NCBI RefSeq assembly: GCF_012275515.1
Contig: NZ_JAAZQL010000001.1
Location: 1-64,000 of the forward strand
Direction: 5' to 3'
Length of the DNA: 64,000 bases
Source: Novosphingobium sp. SG707
GTDB taxonomy: Bacteria > Pseudomonadota > Alphaproteobacteria > Sphingomonadales > Sphingomonadaceae
Positions 52,240-62,711 of the stretch are shown one piece after another. The translations under genes and the position numbers were made by a program. A model generated the notes under the pieces. The model worked only from the letters and a program-made list of their open reading frames with translations, was not told the origin of the DNA and searched no databases. The stretch's first letter is position 1, and each line of letters begins with the position of its first letter.

Positions 52240-55176
52240 TCACAGACGGACGGACAACTTCTTGCCTGAGTATTGAACGCGCCGAAGGAACGATGCGGGC
52301 GCCAATCCTCCCGCCGGGTTTGGGCGGATTAGCGCAATATTCAAAATCCGCCTTTTCACCATGCCGGGAAAAGCACCCTGTCTTGCGCCGATGATCAATG
52401 TGCGGGTGCGGTCGTGCCAGACCAGTTCGGTGGTGGCGCGCTGCCCCTTCTCATAGGCATAGGTTTCGCCGTCATCGTCATAGAGTGTGAATCGGGCGTC
52501 CGCGCCGGGATAGATGCGGATGTCCAGCAGAGCGTCCGGCTTTTGGGTGGCATATTGCAGCACCGGTCCCATGGGCAGGATCGACCCGGCCCGCACATAG
52601 AGCGGCACCAGATCAAGCGGAGCCGGACGGGTTACCCTTTCGCCGCCCCGCAAGCGCTGCCCGCTCCAGAAATCGTACCAGTCCGCGCCTTTGGGCAGCG
52701 TGGTGGTGACGTTGAAATCCGCAGGACCCGTCACCTCGCCGCTGCCATCGCTGGGGCGGCGCCAGGCAAGGCGCAGCGCGCGATTGCCATCGCCGTTGAA
52801 GTAATCAATGCCGATCCTCACCCTCTGCCCCTTGGCCAGCGTGAGGCGTTTGCCGGTATAGCGCAAGGTGCCCTTTCCCCAGCGGCTGATCACCGTCTCG
52901 CCATCCAGCGTCAGGCGATAGCCATCATCGCCTTCCAGCCCCAGTTCATAGCTTCCCGCCTCAGGCGCGGTAAGCGTCCCGGTCCAGCGGGCGGAGAAAT
53001 GGCTGAGGCCGGAAAGTCCGCCCGGAATCTCGGCCAGCGGGGGATCGGGCCAGGTATGGTCCAGCCTGGCGTCGATGGCGGTGCCCTTGGGCGTTTCGAA
53101 GTTCTCGCCCTCAAAATACTGGACGGCAAGACCCGGTTTGCCATCCGGCGTCGTCAGGGCTTCGGCCGGAACCGTGGCGGGCGGGGGCGGCTGGATATGG
53201 ATCATCGCGCGCGTGACCGGGTGGACCAGCAGCGAGGAACCGAACATGAACTGATCGTCGATGGTGTCGAGCGCCCGGTCGTCGGGAAAATCCATCATCA
53301 TCGGGCGCATCATCGTGCCCCCCGCATGAGTCACATTCCACGCAAGGCCATAGATGTAGGGCATCAGACGATAGCGCAGCTGCGTGCTCTTCAGCAGGGA
53401 ATCATACACCTGAGGGTCGAGCGTTTTGAAGCGCCATGGCTCGCGCTCGACATCGGTGCCGTGGATGCGCATCAGCGGGTTGAAGGCGGCAAATTGCAGC
53501 CAGCGGGCATAGAGTTCGCGCCAGCCCGCGTTCTGTTCGCCGCCGGGAAAGTCGGAGACGAAGAAGCCGCCGGTGTCCTGTGTCCAATAGGGATTGCCGG
53601 TGACGGTGACGTTGATCCCGCCCGCCACCTGCTGCTTCAGCGTTTTCCAGCTGGCAAAGATATCGCCGCTCCATGATGCGGCGGCTGTGCGCTGCGCCCC
53701 CGCCCAGGCCGAGCGGGTAAGAGTAAACACGCGCTTGTTGCTGGTGGCGCGCTGGCCGTCATAGGTGCCCTGCGTGGTCATCAGCGAATAAGGGTTGAGG
53801 TAGCGCGTGAAATCACCCAGCGCGTTGGCCCCCAACGCCTTGGTGTCGCGGATGTTGTCGGCCGCATTCCACATGGCGCTGGAAACCTCGACCTCGGTGC
53901 CGTCCATCCACAGCGCATCGACGCCCTTGTCCAGCAGGCCCGATTTGATGTGTTTGAAATAGATCCGGCGGGCGACGGGGCTGTAGGCGTCATAAACCCG
54001 CGCATGTTTGGAAATCCAGTGCAACGGGGCAAAGCGCAAATGCTGCGCGTCCAGCTCATGCGCCAGCGCCGTATCATCACCTACCGAGGGCCAAATCGAC
54101 ACCATCAGTTTCATATGCATGGCGTGAAGCTGGCGCGTCATGCCCTCGGGGTCGGGATAGCGGGTCTTGTCCCAGATCATCCCGCTCCAGGTGCCGTCCT
54201 TGTCGCCGCCCCAATATTGCCAGTCCTGCACGATCGTATCGAGGGGAAACTGTTCTTTGCGAAAGGTCTGCGCGATGTCGAGCAATTGCGCCTGCGTCTT
54301 ATAGCGCTCCTTGGACATGAACAGGCCCAGCATCTGTTTGGGCACCATCGGCGCATCGCCGGTCAGACGGCGATAGGCGGCCACCACATCGTCGGGCGTC
54401 TGTCCGCCCATGAAATAGTAATCGACACCGCCCGGCGCGCTTTCGGCCCATAGCGATGCGCCGCCCGCGTCATCCTTGAACCGCATCTGGGAATAGGTGT
54501 CCCACAGGATGCCATAGCGGCGCGAGGACATCATCACCGGGATGATGATCCCCACATTGGTCTGTACCAGCAAAAGGTCGCTGCCGCGCCGGTTGGAGCG
54601 ATCATCGGCGGTGAAGCCAAAGCCATAGATCGCCTCGTCGCCTTGCAGGGTGAAGCGGTTGGTGGCCTCGTAGCTGGGGGCGCCCTCGATGGTGACGGGT
54701 TTGACCGTTTCGGGCGCCGCGGCATTCTCGGCGGTATAGAGTTTGCCCGATGCGTCCATGAAACGCAGCGCGCCGGTAGCCTTGCTGACCTCGATGCGCA
54801 GGCGGGGGGTGATGATGGTCAGCGTGTCGGGTTTTTCCGCGACGGTGAAGGGCTGGGGCGCCGGAGGCCGCACCACGACAAGGCTGGGCGCCGTCCAGTA
54901 ATTCCGGCCGAGATTGGCATTCACCCGCACCGTATCGGGACCATAGAAGAGGATGTTTTTGGTCAGCCCGTGCAGGTGAATCTGCACGCCATCGCTGAGC
55001 AGCTTATAGGCAAAGGCGTCCCCCGCCTCCGCTTCCACGGCCAGCAGATGGCCGCGCGCGTCAAGGCCGCTTGCCGCCTGAGATTTTGCCGGTGCCGGCA
55101 GGCTGGCCGCAAAAGCCATCATCAACACTGGAATCCAGACGGAGCCCCGCCGAAGCCTGCCAACATCCGTTCCCAT
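52240..55176 (-). CDS. Exported GH31 glycosidase with PA14 domain (alpha-xylosidase-like)
   Basis: 978 residues from the ATG at 55176; signal peptide around VLMMAFAASLPAPAKS. N-terminal beta-sandwich (about 50-270), catalytic barrel with nucleophile Asp425 (WMDGTEVE) and acid/base Asp505 (WSGDIF), then a PA14 insert (about 710-850: GLAVQYFEGENFETPKG to LAWRRPSDG) and C-terminal sheets. A PA14-carrying GH31 of this length resembles xyloglucan alpha-xylosidases of the Cellvibrio Xyl31A type. Likely periplasmic or surface-attached. Divergent from a second GH31 gene, with two LacI-type operator-like sites between them. Confidence 0.87.
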   Translation of the reverse strand: MGTDVGRLRRGSVWIPVLMMAFAASLPAPAKSQAASGLDARGHLLAVEAEAGDAFAYKLLSDGVQIHLHGLTKNILFYGPDTVRVNANLGRNYWTAPSLVVVRPPAPQPFTVAEKPDTLTIITPRLRIEVSKATGALRFMDASGKLYTAENAAAPETVKPVTIEGAPSYEATNRFTLQGDEAIYGFGFTADDRSNRRGSDLLLVQTNVGIIIPVMMSSRRYGILWDTYSQMRFKDDAGGASLWAESAPGGVDYYFMGGQTPDDVVAAYRRLTGDAPMVPKQMLGLFMSKERYKTQAQLLDIAQTFRKEQFPLDTIVQDWQYWGGDKDGTWSGMIWDKTRYPDPEGMTRQLHAMHMKLMVSIWPSVGDDTALAHELDAQHLRFAPLHWISKHARVYDAYSPVARRIYFKHIKSGLLDKGVDALWMDGTEVEVSSAMWNAADNIRDTKALGANALGDFTRYLNPYSLMTTQGTYDGQRATSNKRVFTLTRSAWAGAQRTAAASWSGDIFASWKTLKQQVAGGINVTVTGNPYWTQDTGGFFVSDFPGGEQNAGWRELYARWLQFAAFNPLMRIHGTDVEREPWRFKTLDPQVYDSLLKSTQLRYRLMPYIYGLAWNVTHAGGTMMRPMMMDFPDDRALDTIDDQFMFGSSLLVHPVTRAMIHIQPPPPATVPAEALTTPDGKPGLAVQYFEGENFETPKGTAIDARLDHTWPDPPLAEIPGGLSGLSHFSARWTGTLTAPEAGSYELGLEGDDGYRLTLDGETVISRWGKGTLRYTGKRLTLAKGQRVRIGIDYFNGDGNRALRLAWRRPSDGSGEVTGPADFNVTTTLPKGADWYDFWSGQRLRGGERVTRPAPLDLVPLYVRAGSILPMGPVLQYATQKPDALLDIRIYPGADARFTLYDDDGETYAYEKGQRATTELVWHDRTRTLIIGARQGAFPGMVKRRILNIALIRPNPAGGLAPASFLRRVQYSGKKLSVRL

Positions 55177-55209
55177 AGCGCATGGCCTCTTATCTCTATT
55201 GCCAGAGCA

Positions 55210-55223
55210 TGGTATCGCTAACA
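55210..55223. promoter_or_regulatory. LacI-type operator-like site, copy 1
   Basis: TGGTATCGCTAACA, an imperfect palindrome matching TGGTAnCGnTACCA, 34 bases upstream of the ATG of the minus-strand GH31 gene. Confidence 0.5.
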
Positions 55224-55361
55224 AACTCGCTGTCAAGGCTTACTCATATGCGGGGGCAGCGAGGTGCGGTGCTCCACTTTGAAAGTTATGATTGTTCCAT
55301 TCCCACTTTGCGAAACTTTATCTGTCGGCGCTTATGACTCTTTGCTTCGCCTTGGCAGGTA

Positions 55362-55375
55362 TGGTAACGCTACCC
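55362..55375. promoter_or_regulatory. LacI-type operator-like site, copy 2
   Basis: TGGTAACGCTACCC, differing from copy 1 at only three positions. It lies 65 bases upstream of the plus-strand GH31 ATG at 55440 and just upstream of a -10-like TATAAC (55384-55389). An 8-bp inverted repeat (GGCAGGTA 55354-55361, TACCTGCC 55395-55402) brackets it. Confidence 0.55.
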
Positions 55376-55439
55376 AAAGAGAGTATAACAGTACTACCTG
55401 CCTAAAACAAAACCATATCGTGTGTTGAAGAGAGGAAAT

Positions 55440-58091
55440 ATGGTCAGGTCACTCAGTCGTCGCAAACTCTTGTCTGCCGGGGTTGCGGGCGCGACACTGG
55501 CCGCACCTGGCATGCCTTTGTTGGCAAACCCGGCCCGAGGCCGCGCAGCAGATCTCTTGCTGCCGATGGCCGACGGTCTGCTCCAGATTGCCGCGCTCAG
55601 CGACCGGGCTTTCCGCATCCGTTTTGTGCCGGGACAGGCCGCTCCCGCCATGCCCGTCAGCGACATTCTGGCGCCCCTCCATGACAGGCCAAGCCCGGCT
55701 CGGCGTAAAGAGAGCAATGGCGCCATCCGGCTGGAACTGCCCCACATCCGCTGCGAGGTGAGGCCGGACAGCGCCGCGCTCCGCTTTTTTGATCGCAACG
55801 GGGCGCTGCTGCTGGCGGAAAGGCCCGGTGGACGCAGGCTTGCCCCCGGCATGCTGGGCACAGAACGGGTTTTTTCGGTCGAACAGGCTTTCGAATCCCC
55901 CGCCGATGAACATCTCTACGGCACCGGCTGTTTTCAGGACGGCCATCTCAACCTGCGTGGCCTGCCGCGCCGGTTGACGCAGGTGAACACCCAGATCAGC
56001 CTGCCCTTCCTTCTCTCCAGCAAGGGCTACGGCCTGCTCTGGCACCAGCAGGGGATGAGTGAGATCAACCCGCCTGACCGCCCCATCGCGCTGGTGCGGC
56101 AACAGCAGGATGGCGCCGCCCAGTTGGCCGATGTCACCACCACCCAAGGCAATGCCCGCGTCGCGCGTCGAGAGGCGGTTTTTGAGGGTCGTTTTGTCAC
56201 CGACCATGAGGGGCCCCATGCCTTCCTGCTCGACATCGGCCAGAAGATGGCCTCGCGCCACCATGTCGAAATCGACGGCAGGGTTCTTACCGATCACACC
56301 AATCTCTGGCTGCCGCCCACGGCGGGTTTCATCGCCCATCTGGGCGCCGGCGAGCACAGGGTGAGAGTGATCGCCGATGACAAGGACACACCCTCGCTGG
56401 CCTTTGCGCCGGTGGATGAGAGCACGCGGTGGCGCTCTCCCGTGGCCGAGGCGATCGACTATGTGGTGATCGCGGGCCCCTCGGCGGCCGAGGTCATGGC
56501 CGGTTATCGCGCGCTGATCGGGATAACACCCATGATGCCGCTCTGGGCGCTGGGCTATATCCATTGCCGCGAAAGGTTCCATTCCTCCGACGAGATCATA
56601 GAGACCGCGCGCGAGTTCCGCCGCCGCCGCCTGCCTGTCGACATGATGGTCCAGGATTGGCAATATTGGGGCCAATATGGCTGGAACGCGATGCGTTTCG
56701 ATGAAAGCCGTTATCCCGATCCGGTGGGCCTTTGCCGGACCCTCCACGACATGGATATGCGCTTCATGCTCTCGGTCTGGTCAAAGGTGTCGCGCGAGAC
56801 CGATCTGGGCCGACAGTTCGCCCAAAGGGATTTCTATATCCGCGACACCGACTGGGTCGATTTCTTCAACCCTCAGGCCGCCTCGTTTTATGCCTATAAC
56901 CAGAACCGGCGCCTGGCCTCGCTGGGCATCGACGCATGGTGGCAGGATGCCACAGAGCCGGAGAATGACGATCTGGTCGGCCGCCATACCGCCGCCGGGC
57001 CGGGCGAGAAGGTCCGCCTGTCCTATCCCCTTCAGGTTTCGCGCGCGGTCTATGAAGGCCAGCGCCGCGCCGCGCCCGACAAGCGGGTGATGATCCTGAC
57101 CCGATCGGCCTTTCCGGGCCAGCAGCGCTATGCCGCCGCCACATGGTCGGGCGATATCGGCCATGACTGGGAAACGCTAAAACGCCAGATACCCGCCGGG
57201 CTCAACATGGCGGCGGCGGGCTATCCTTATTGGACGGTGGATGCCGGGGGCTTCTTCCGCCCCGGCAAGGAGCAATACACCGACCCTGCCTATCACGAAC
57301 GTTTCCTGCGCTGGTTTCAGTATGCCACCTTCCTGCCCCTGCAACGGGTGCATGGTTATATGACCGACACCGAATTCTGGCGCTATGGCGATCAGGTGGA
57401 GAACGTGGCGCGGCGCTATCTTGAACTGCGCTATCGCATGCTGCCCTATATCTATGCGCTGGCGGCGCAGGCCCATCAGGTCGGAATGCCGGTCCTACGC
57501 CCGCTGGTCTTCGATTTCCCCCACGATCCCCAAGCTCTTGGGCAAAGCCACAGCTATATGTTCGGCCCCGCGCTGCATGTGGCGCCGGTGCTGGCTCCGG
57601 ACGCCGCGTCATGGCCGGTCTATCTGCCCGCCTCGACCGGGGGCTGGTACGATTTCTGGACTGGCTCTCGCCGGGCCGGGGGGCAGGTCCATCAGGTGGA
57701 CTGCCCGATTGAGCGGATCCCGCTTCATGTCCGCGCGGGCAGCATCCTTCCGCTGGGGCCAATAGTGGAATCGAGCGCGCACGCGTTGGGCAAGGATCTC
57801 GACATCGTGGTCTTTCCCGGCCGCGACGGCGCAATGATGCTCTACGAGGACGATGCCCTCAGCTATGCCTATGAGCATGGTGAGAGCGCAAGTACGACTT
57901 TGATCTGGCAGGATGCGAAACGCGTTCTGAAAATCGGCCCGCGCGTGGGCCGATTTTCAGGCATGGCAAATCAACGGCGCTTGCGGATCAGGCTGGCCGG
58001 GGATGGTACCTGCGCAATGGAAGCGCCGATGTTTCATGACATCCTCTACACAGGGCAAGCCATAGATGTAGAACTCGGCCGAGGTCATTGA
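55440..58091 (+). CDS. Tat-exported GH31 family glycosidase
   Basis: 883 residues from the ATG at 55440 (GAGGA before it). N-terminus SLSRRKLLSAG is a twin-arginine signal, so the protein is probably folded before export. N-terminal beta-sandwich, then an insert with GHEH-like charged sequence (about 265-350), catalytic barrel with nucleophile Asp503 (WWQDATEPEND) and acid/base Asp572 (WSGDIGHDW). Specificity not certain: alpha-glucosidase, alpha-xylosidase or related. Divergent from the PA14 GH31 and likely co-regulated with it through the LacI-type sites. Confidence 0.87.
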   Translation: MVRSLSRRKLLSAGVAGATLAAPGMPLLANPARGRAADLLLPMADGLLQIAALSDRAFRIRFVPGQAAPAMPVSDILAPLHDRPSPARRKESNGAIRLELPHIRCEVRPDSAALRFFDRNGALLLAERPGGRRLAPGMLGTERVFSVEQAFESPADEHLYGTGCFQDGHLNLRGLPRRLTQVNTQISLPFLLSSKGYGLLWHQQGMSEINPPDRPIALVRQQQDGAAQLADVTTTQGNARVARREAVFEGRFVTDHEGPHAFLLDIGQKMASRHHVEIDGRVLTDHTNLWLPPTAGFIAHLGAGEHRVRVIADDKDTPSLAFAPVDESTRWRSPVAEAIDYVVIAGPSAAEVMAGYRALIGITPMMPLWALGYIHCRERFHSSDEIIETAREFRRRRLPVDMMVQDWQYWGQYGWNAMRFDESRYPDPVGLCRTLHDMDMRFMLSVWSKVSRETDLGRQFAQRDFYIRDTDWVDFFNPQAASFYAYNQNRRLASLGIDAWWQDATEPENDDLVGRHTAAGPGEKVRLSYPLQVSRAVYEGQRRAAPDKRVMILTRSAFPGQQRYAAATWSGDIGHDWETLKRQIPAGLNMAAAGYPYWTVDAGGFFRPGKEQYTDPAYHERFLRWFQYATFLPLQRVHGYMTDTEFWRYGDQVENVARRYLELRYRMLPYIYALAAQAHQVGMPVLRPLVFDFPHDPQALGQSHSYMFGPALHVAPVLAPDAASWPVYLPASTGGWYDFWTGSRRAGGQVHQVDCPIERIPLHVRAGSILPLGPIVESSAHALGKDLDIVVFPGRDGAMMLYEDDALSYAYEHGESASTTLIWQDAKRVLKIGPRVGRFSGMANQRRLRIRLAGDGTCAMEAPMFHDILYTGQAIDVELGRGH

Positions 58092-58122
58092 CGAAGCCAT
58101 CCGGTTCGTCGCGCTACGGCAA

Positions 58123-58905
58123 CTATGATCGAAAGTCGTTTTTCAGTTCGCGAAGTTCGCGAAATCGGTCCACCTGTCTTTCGACACACTGCTCAGCCAA
58201 CGGTAATCTCAGAAAGGGGTTCGTGCGCTTCTCAAGGCCGATGGTGCTCGGCACCGTAGAGCTTACCCGATGCATCACTATGGCCTGCGCCCGTGCCGTG
58301 ACCTCCCTTTCTGTCTCGTCCCCCAGGCTCAAGGCAAAACTTGCATTGCTGAACCCATACTCATGGCCGCTGTAAACTCTGGTCTCATCGGAAAGCTCCG
58401 CAAGCCTGCGCAGGCCGCCCCATGCCGTCTGCGGTGTTCCCTCGAACAGGCGTCCGCATCCCATGGTGAACAGGGCATCGCCCGTAAACACGGCCTCCAT
58501 TCCTGGAACGTGGTAGCTCAGACAGCCCAGCGTGTGCCCAGCCGTGTCGATGGCATGGATCACCAGCCCTCCCAGAAAAATCACTGTTCCCCCACGAATG
58601 CCTATGTCGATCCCCGGTATGCGCCTGCGCTCGGCGGCCGGCGCGATAATGCGTGCCCCGGTCGCCTCCTTAAGCGCAACGTTTCCCCCGACATGGTCAT
58701 CATGCCAATGCGTGTTGAGGATATAGGTAAGCCTCCATCCCCTTTCTTCCAGCACCTCCAGCGCCTTTGCCGGATCGGGTGTGTCGATCGCTACGGCCCG
58801 GAATGACGCGCTGTCGACCAGCAGGTAACCGTAGTTATCCGCAAGGCAGGGGAACTGGACAATCTCCCCCGCGTCAACGCGCATGCCCTGATGGAGTATC
58901 GTCAT
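58123..58905 (-). CDS. gloB: Hydroxyacylglutathione hydrolase (glyoxalase II)
   Basis: 260 residues, GloB size. Metallo-beta-lactamase fold with the metal motif THWHDDHVGG, further ligands in GHT (DTAGHTLG) and the GHEY near the C-terminal third, and the usual C-terminal helical domain. It hydrolyses S-D-lactoylglutathione to D-lactate and glutathione, completing methylglyoxal detoxification. Its ATG overlaps the stop of the RHH gene (ATGA), so they are coupled. A D-lactate-dehydrogenase-like gene at the window end would use its product. Confidence 0.9.
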   Translation of the reverse strand: MTILHQGMRVDAGEIVQFPCLADNYGYLLVDSASFRAVAIDTPDPAKALEVLEERGWRLTYILNTHWHDDHVGGNVALKEATGARIIAPAAERRRIPGIDIGIRGGTVIFLGGLVIHAIDTAGHTLGCLSYHVPGMEAVFTGDALFTMGCGRLFEGTPQTAWGGLRRLAELSDETRVYSGHEYGFSNASFALSLGDETEREVTARAQAIVMHRVSSTVPSTIGLEKRTNPFLRLPLAEQCVERQVDRFRELRELKNDFRS

Positions 58906-59198
58906 GCCGTCTCCTTCAAACGCTCACAGCAGCCTGTCCGGCTTCCTGACCCATAATACAGGGCCATCACCCGCAGGCAGGATGCGAAATTGGGAAGGTC
59001 CGCCCCGGACTGGCGCACTTCGTCATGCAGGATGGTCACGAGACGGCCCAGACTCTTGCCCTCTGCCTCCGCCATGGTTTCCAGAATATCCCAGAAGCCC
59101 TTTTCCAGCCGAACAGAGGTGGAATGACCGTGGATGCGCAATTTGCGCGTGGCAGGACTATAGCTGTCTGACGATGTGTGGCGATACAATCGACACAT
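58902..59198 (-). CDS. Ribbon-helix-helix domain protein
   Basis: 98 residues from the ATG at 59198 (GGGAGA before it). Central RHH_4-type segment STSVRLEKGFWDILETMAE then LVTILHDEVR. This family is common in alphaproteobacteria; members are small DNA-binding or regulatory proteins of poorly known role. Its stop overlaps the gloB start. Directly upstream lie the sigma-54-type promoter (59271-59287) and its possible activator site. Confidence 0.82.
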   Translation of the reverse strand: MCRLYRHTSSDSYSPATRKLRIHGHSTSVRLEKGFWDILETMAEAEGKSLGRLVTILHDEVRQSGADLPNFASCLRVMALYYGSGSRTGCCERLKETA

Positions 59199-59270
59199 GG
59201 TTTTTTCTCCCTGAACCACGCGCCTGCAGGGTAATCCCGATCTTGTCCGGCGCTGGATCGGGGGATTGCT

Positions 59271-59287
59271 ATCAAGCTTCGTGCCAA
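59271..59287 (-). promoter_or_regulatory. Near-consensus sigma-54 promoter before the RHH-gloB operon
   Basis: Minus strand TTGGCACG-AAGC-TTGAT: the complete -24 element of the sigma-54 consensus, the right spacing, and a -12 element with one mismatch (GA for GC). It lies 73 bases before the RHH ATG. The AcoR-type activator gene at 60474 is 1.2 kb away. The mismatch falls on a well conserved base, so this needs experimental support. Confidence 0.45.
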
Positions 59288-59362
59288 TTCCGCTGCGCAC
59301 GGATCGCACAGCAAATTCGCAGCGCCCGCCCGCCCTGCGGCCCACGGGCCGACGCTGCGTGA

Positions 59363-59376
59363 GACACATGTGTGTC
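59363..59376. promoter_or_regulatory. Inverted repeat GACACA-TG-TGTGTC, possible sigma-54 activator site
   Basis: Perfect 6-bp arms around TG, 76 bases upstream of the -24 element at 59287, a normal distance for a bacterial enhancer-binding protein. Lies between the stop of the outer-membrane barrel gene (59403) and the sigma-54-type promoter. Confidence 0.45.
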
Positions 59377-59402
59377 AACTTGTATCGGTTTGTTCCGAAG
59401 CG

Positions 59403-60296
59403 TCAAAAGACATACAGCGTGCGGACCAGCACCCCGACATTCTGACTGAAGCCGCCGCGAACGTCGAACTGATGATTGACTTCGCCCATCAACTGGACCC
59501 GGGGCGTGATGAATTTGGAGGCCACCAGCCGCGCTTCGTCGAAATGCGTGCGATTGCCGTTATCAACGCCGTCCAGCCGCTGCTTGCCGCCGCGCATGCC
59601 CTGATACCCCGCTGACAGGGTAAAGCCATGGGCGAACTTGCGGTTGAGGAAGGCCTGAAACTGCATCGTTTCCGACTGAGAAAGCCGCTGACCTCCGCCC
59701 AGCCCGGCTTCGGTATTGGCGCTGTAGAAGATCAGATCGGCGGTAAGATCGACAGACCATTTTTTGCCGATGCCTTGCGACAGGGCAATCTGGGGATCGA
59801 GCGCGACACGGTGATTACCCAGATTGACCACGCGCGTCTTGTCATAGGCTCCGGTGGGCAGCGTGGCGTAGAGCGTCACGCCAAAGTAGGTTTGCTTTTG
59901 AACATCGTTGATCGGCCAGACCGCTGCTGCCAGAATGGTGTCGCCCAGGCCCGAACTCGAATTCAGCCTCTGCCCCCCGAGCCGCGCGTTATTCAGCGAG
60001 CCGAAGGGCTGGAGTACCTCGACCAGAGCCAGTGTCTTGCCGATATTGAAATAATGCGCCAGCCGCGCGATGCCCAGTTCCAGATCAAGATTAGTGCCAT
60101 CCTTCACGCTCGGCCCCGCGACCGGGACGAACTGGTCATGATTGGCATAGAGCGCATAGCCCAGAAACACCGTAGTCCCTGGCGGCGCGGCCACGAATTC
60201 CTGCGGTTCAAGTTCGGTTGCCCGCGCTTGCCCACAGAAAAATCCTGCCATCGCCAACATGGCCGTCACGGCGATAGGACGAACAATCCACTTCAT
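59403..60296 (-). CDS. Outer-membrane protein, MetA-pathway-of-phenol-degradation family
   Basis: 297 residues with a signal peptide (MKWIVRPIAVTAMLAMAGFF...ARA). The sequence is beta-rich throughout and ends in VRTLYVF, with an aromatic terminal residue as in outer-membrane barrels; the pattern matches the Phenol_MetA_deg family of putative channels. Such proteins are often found by genes for hydrophobic or aromatic substrates, though function is rarely shown. Lies between the activator gene and RHH-gloB on the same strand. The 177-base gap upstream holds a 20-bp palindrome. Confidence 0.8.
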   Translation of the reverse strand: MKWIVRPIAVTAMLAMAGFFCGQARATELEPQEFVAAPPGTTVFLGYALYANHDQFVPVAGPSVKDGTNLDLELGIARLAHYFNIGKTLALVEVLQPFGSLNNARLGGQRLNSSSGLGDTILAAAVWPINDVQKQTYFGVTLYATLPTGAYDKTRVVNLGNHRVALDPQIALSQGIGKKWSVDLTADLIFYSANTEAGLGGGQRLSQSETMQFQAFLNRKFAHGFTLSAGYQGMRGGKQRLDGVDNGNRTHFDEARLVASKFITPRVQLMGEVNHQFDVRGGFSQNVGVLVRTLYVF

Positions 60297-60453
60297 AACA
60301 TCCTCCCATTTTCTTTGCAGGAATGGAGAGAATGTCGCTATTTTTATCCAAGTCTAAAAAATAATCGAATATTTCACAAAGCATTATATAAAAGTTGCCA
60401 TAATGAAACACGATTACTCATCATAATACTTCATTTTTCAATTGTGGATTTGT

Positions 60454-60473
60454 TGCAGTAAAGATTTACTGCA
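60454..60473. promoter_or_regulatory. 20-bp palindrome after the activator gene
   Basis: TGCAGTAAA-GA-TTTACTGCA: perfect 9-bp arms around two bases, touching the stop codon of the sigma-54 activator gene and 158 bases before the barrel gene ATG. The short loop favours a protein-binding site over a terminator; no T-tract follows. Confidence 0.5.
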
Positions 60474-62498
<2,025 letters not shown>

Positions 62499-62585
62499 TA
62501 GCATCCTCCTGCGCGATCGGTGGACGCCGAGCTTTCCGGGTTCATTCCCAAGCCAACAGGTTCGGGATCGATCCGAGCAGCTTGT

Positions 62586-62606
62586 TTCGGGTCAGGGTGA
62601 CCCGAA
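62586..62606. promoter_or_regulatory. Inverted repeat, hairpin or operator
   Basis: TTCGGGTCA-GGG-TGACCCGAA: perfect 9-bp arms and a three-base loop, in the 213-base gap between the D-LDH-like gene and the activator gene. Could terminate the D-LDH transcript (106 bases past its stop, no T-tract) or be an operator of the activator gene (88 bases from its ATG). Confidence 0.5.
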
Positions 62607-62711
62607 GCGGCATCGACCGATGTGCTTCTCCTCATCCGTGTGGATGTCGAACCCCAGGTCCACTCCACCTCTGCCATGCATCTTAGTCGTGCATTTCAGG
62701 CGTTGGTAGTA

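Noticed and set aside
60297..60420. Sigma-54 promoter before the outer-membrane barrel gene
   Set aside because: TGGCAAC is present but no GC element lies at the required distance; a TATAAT in the same place suggests a sigma-70 promoter instead.
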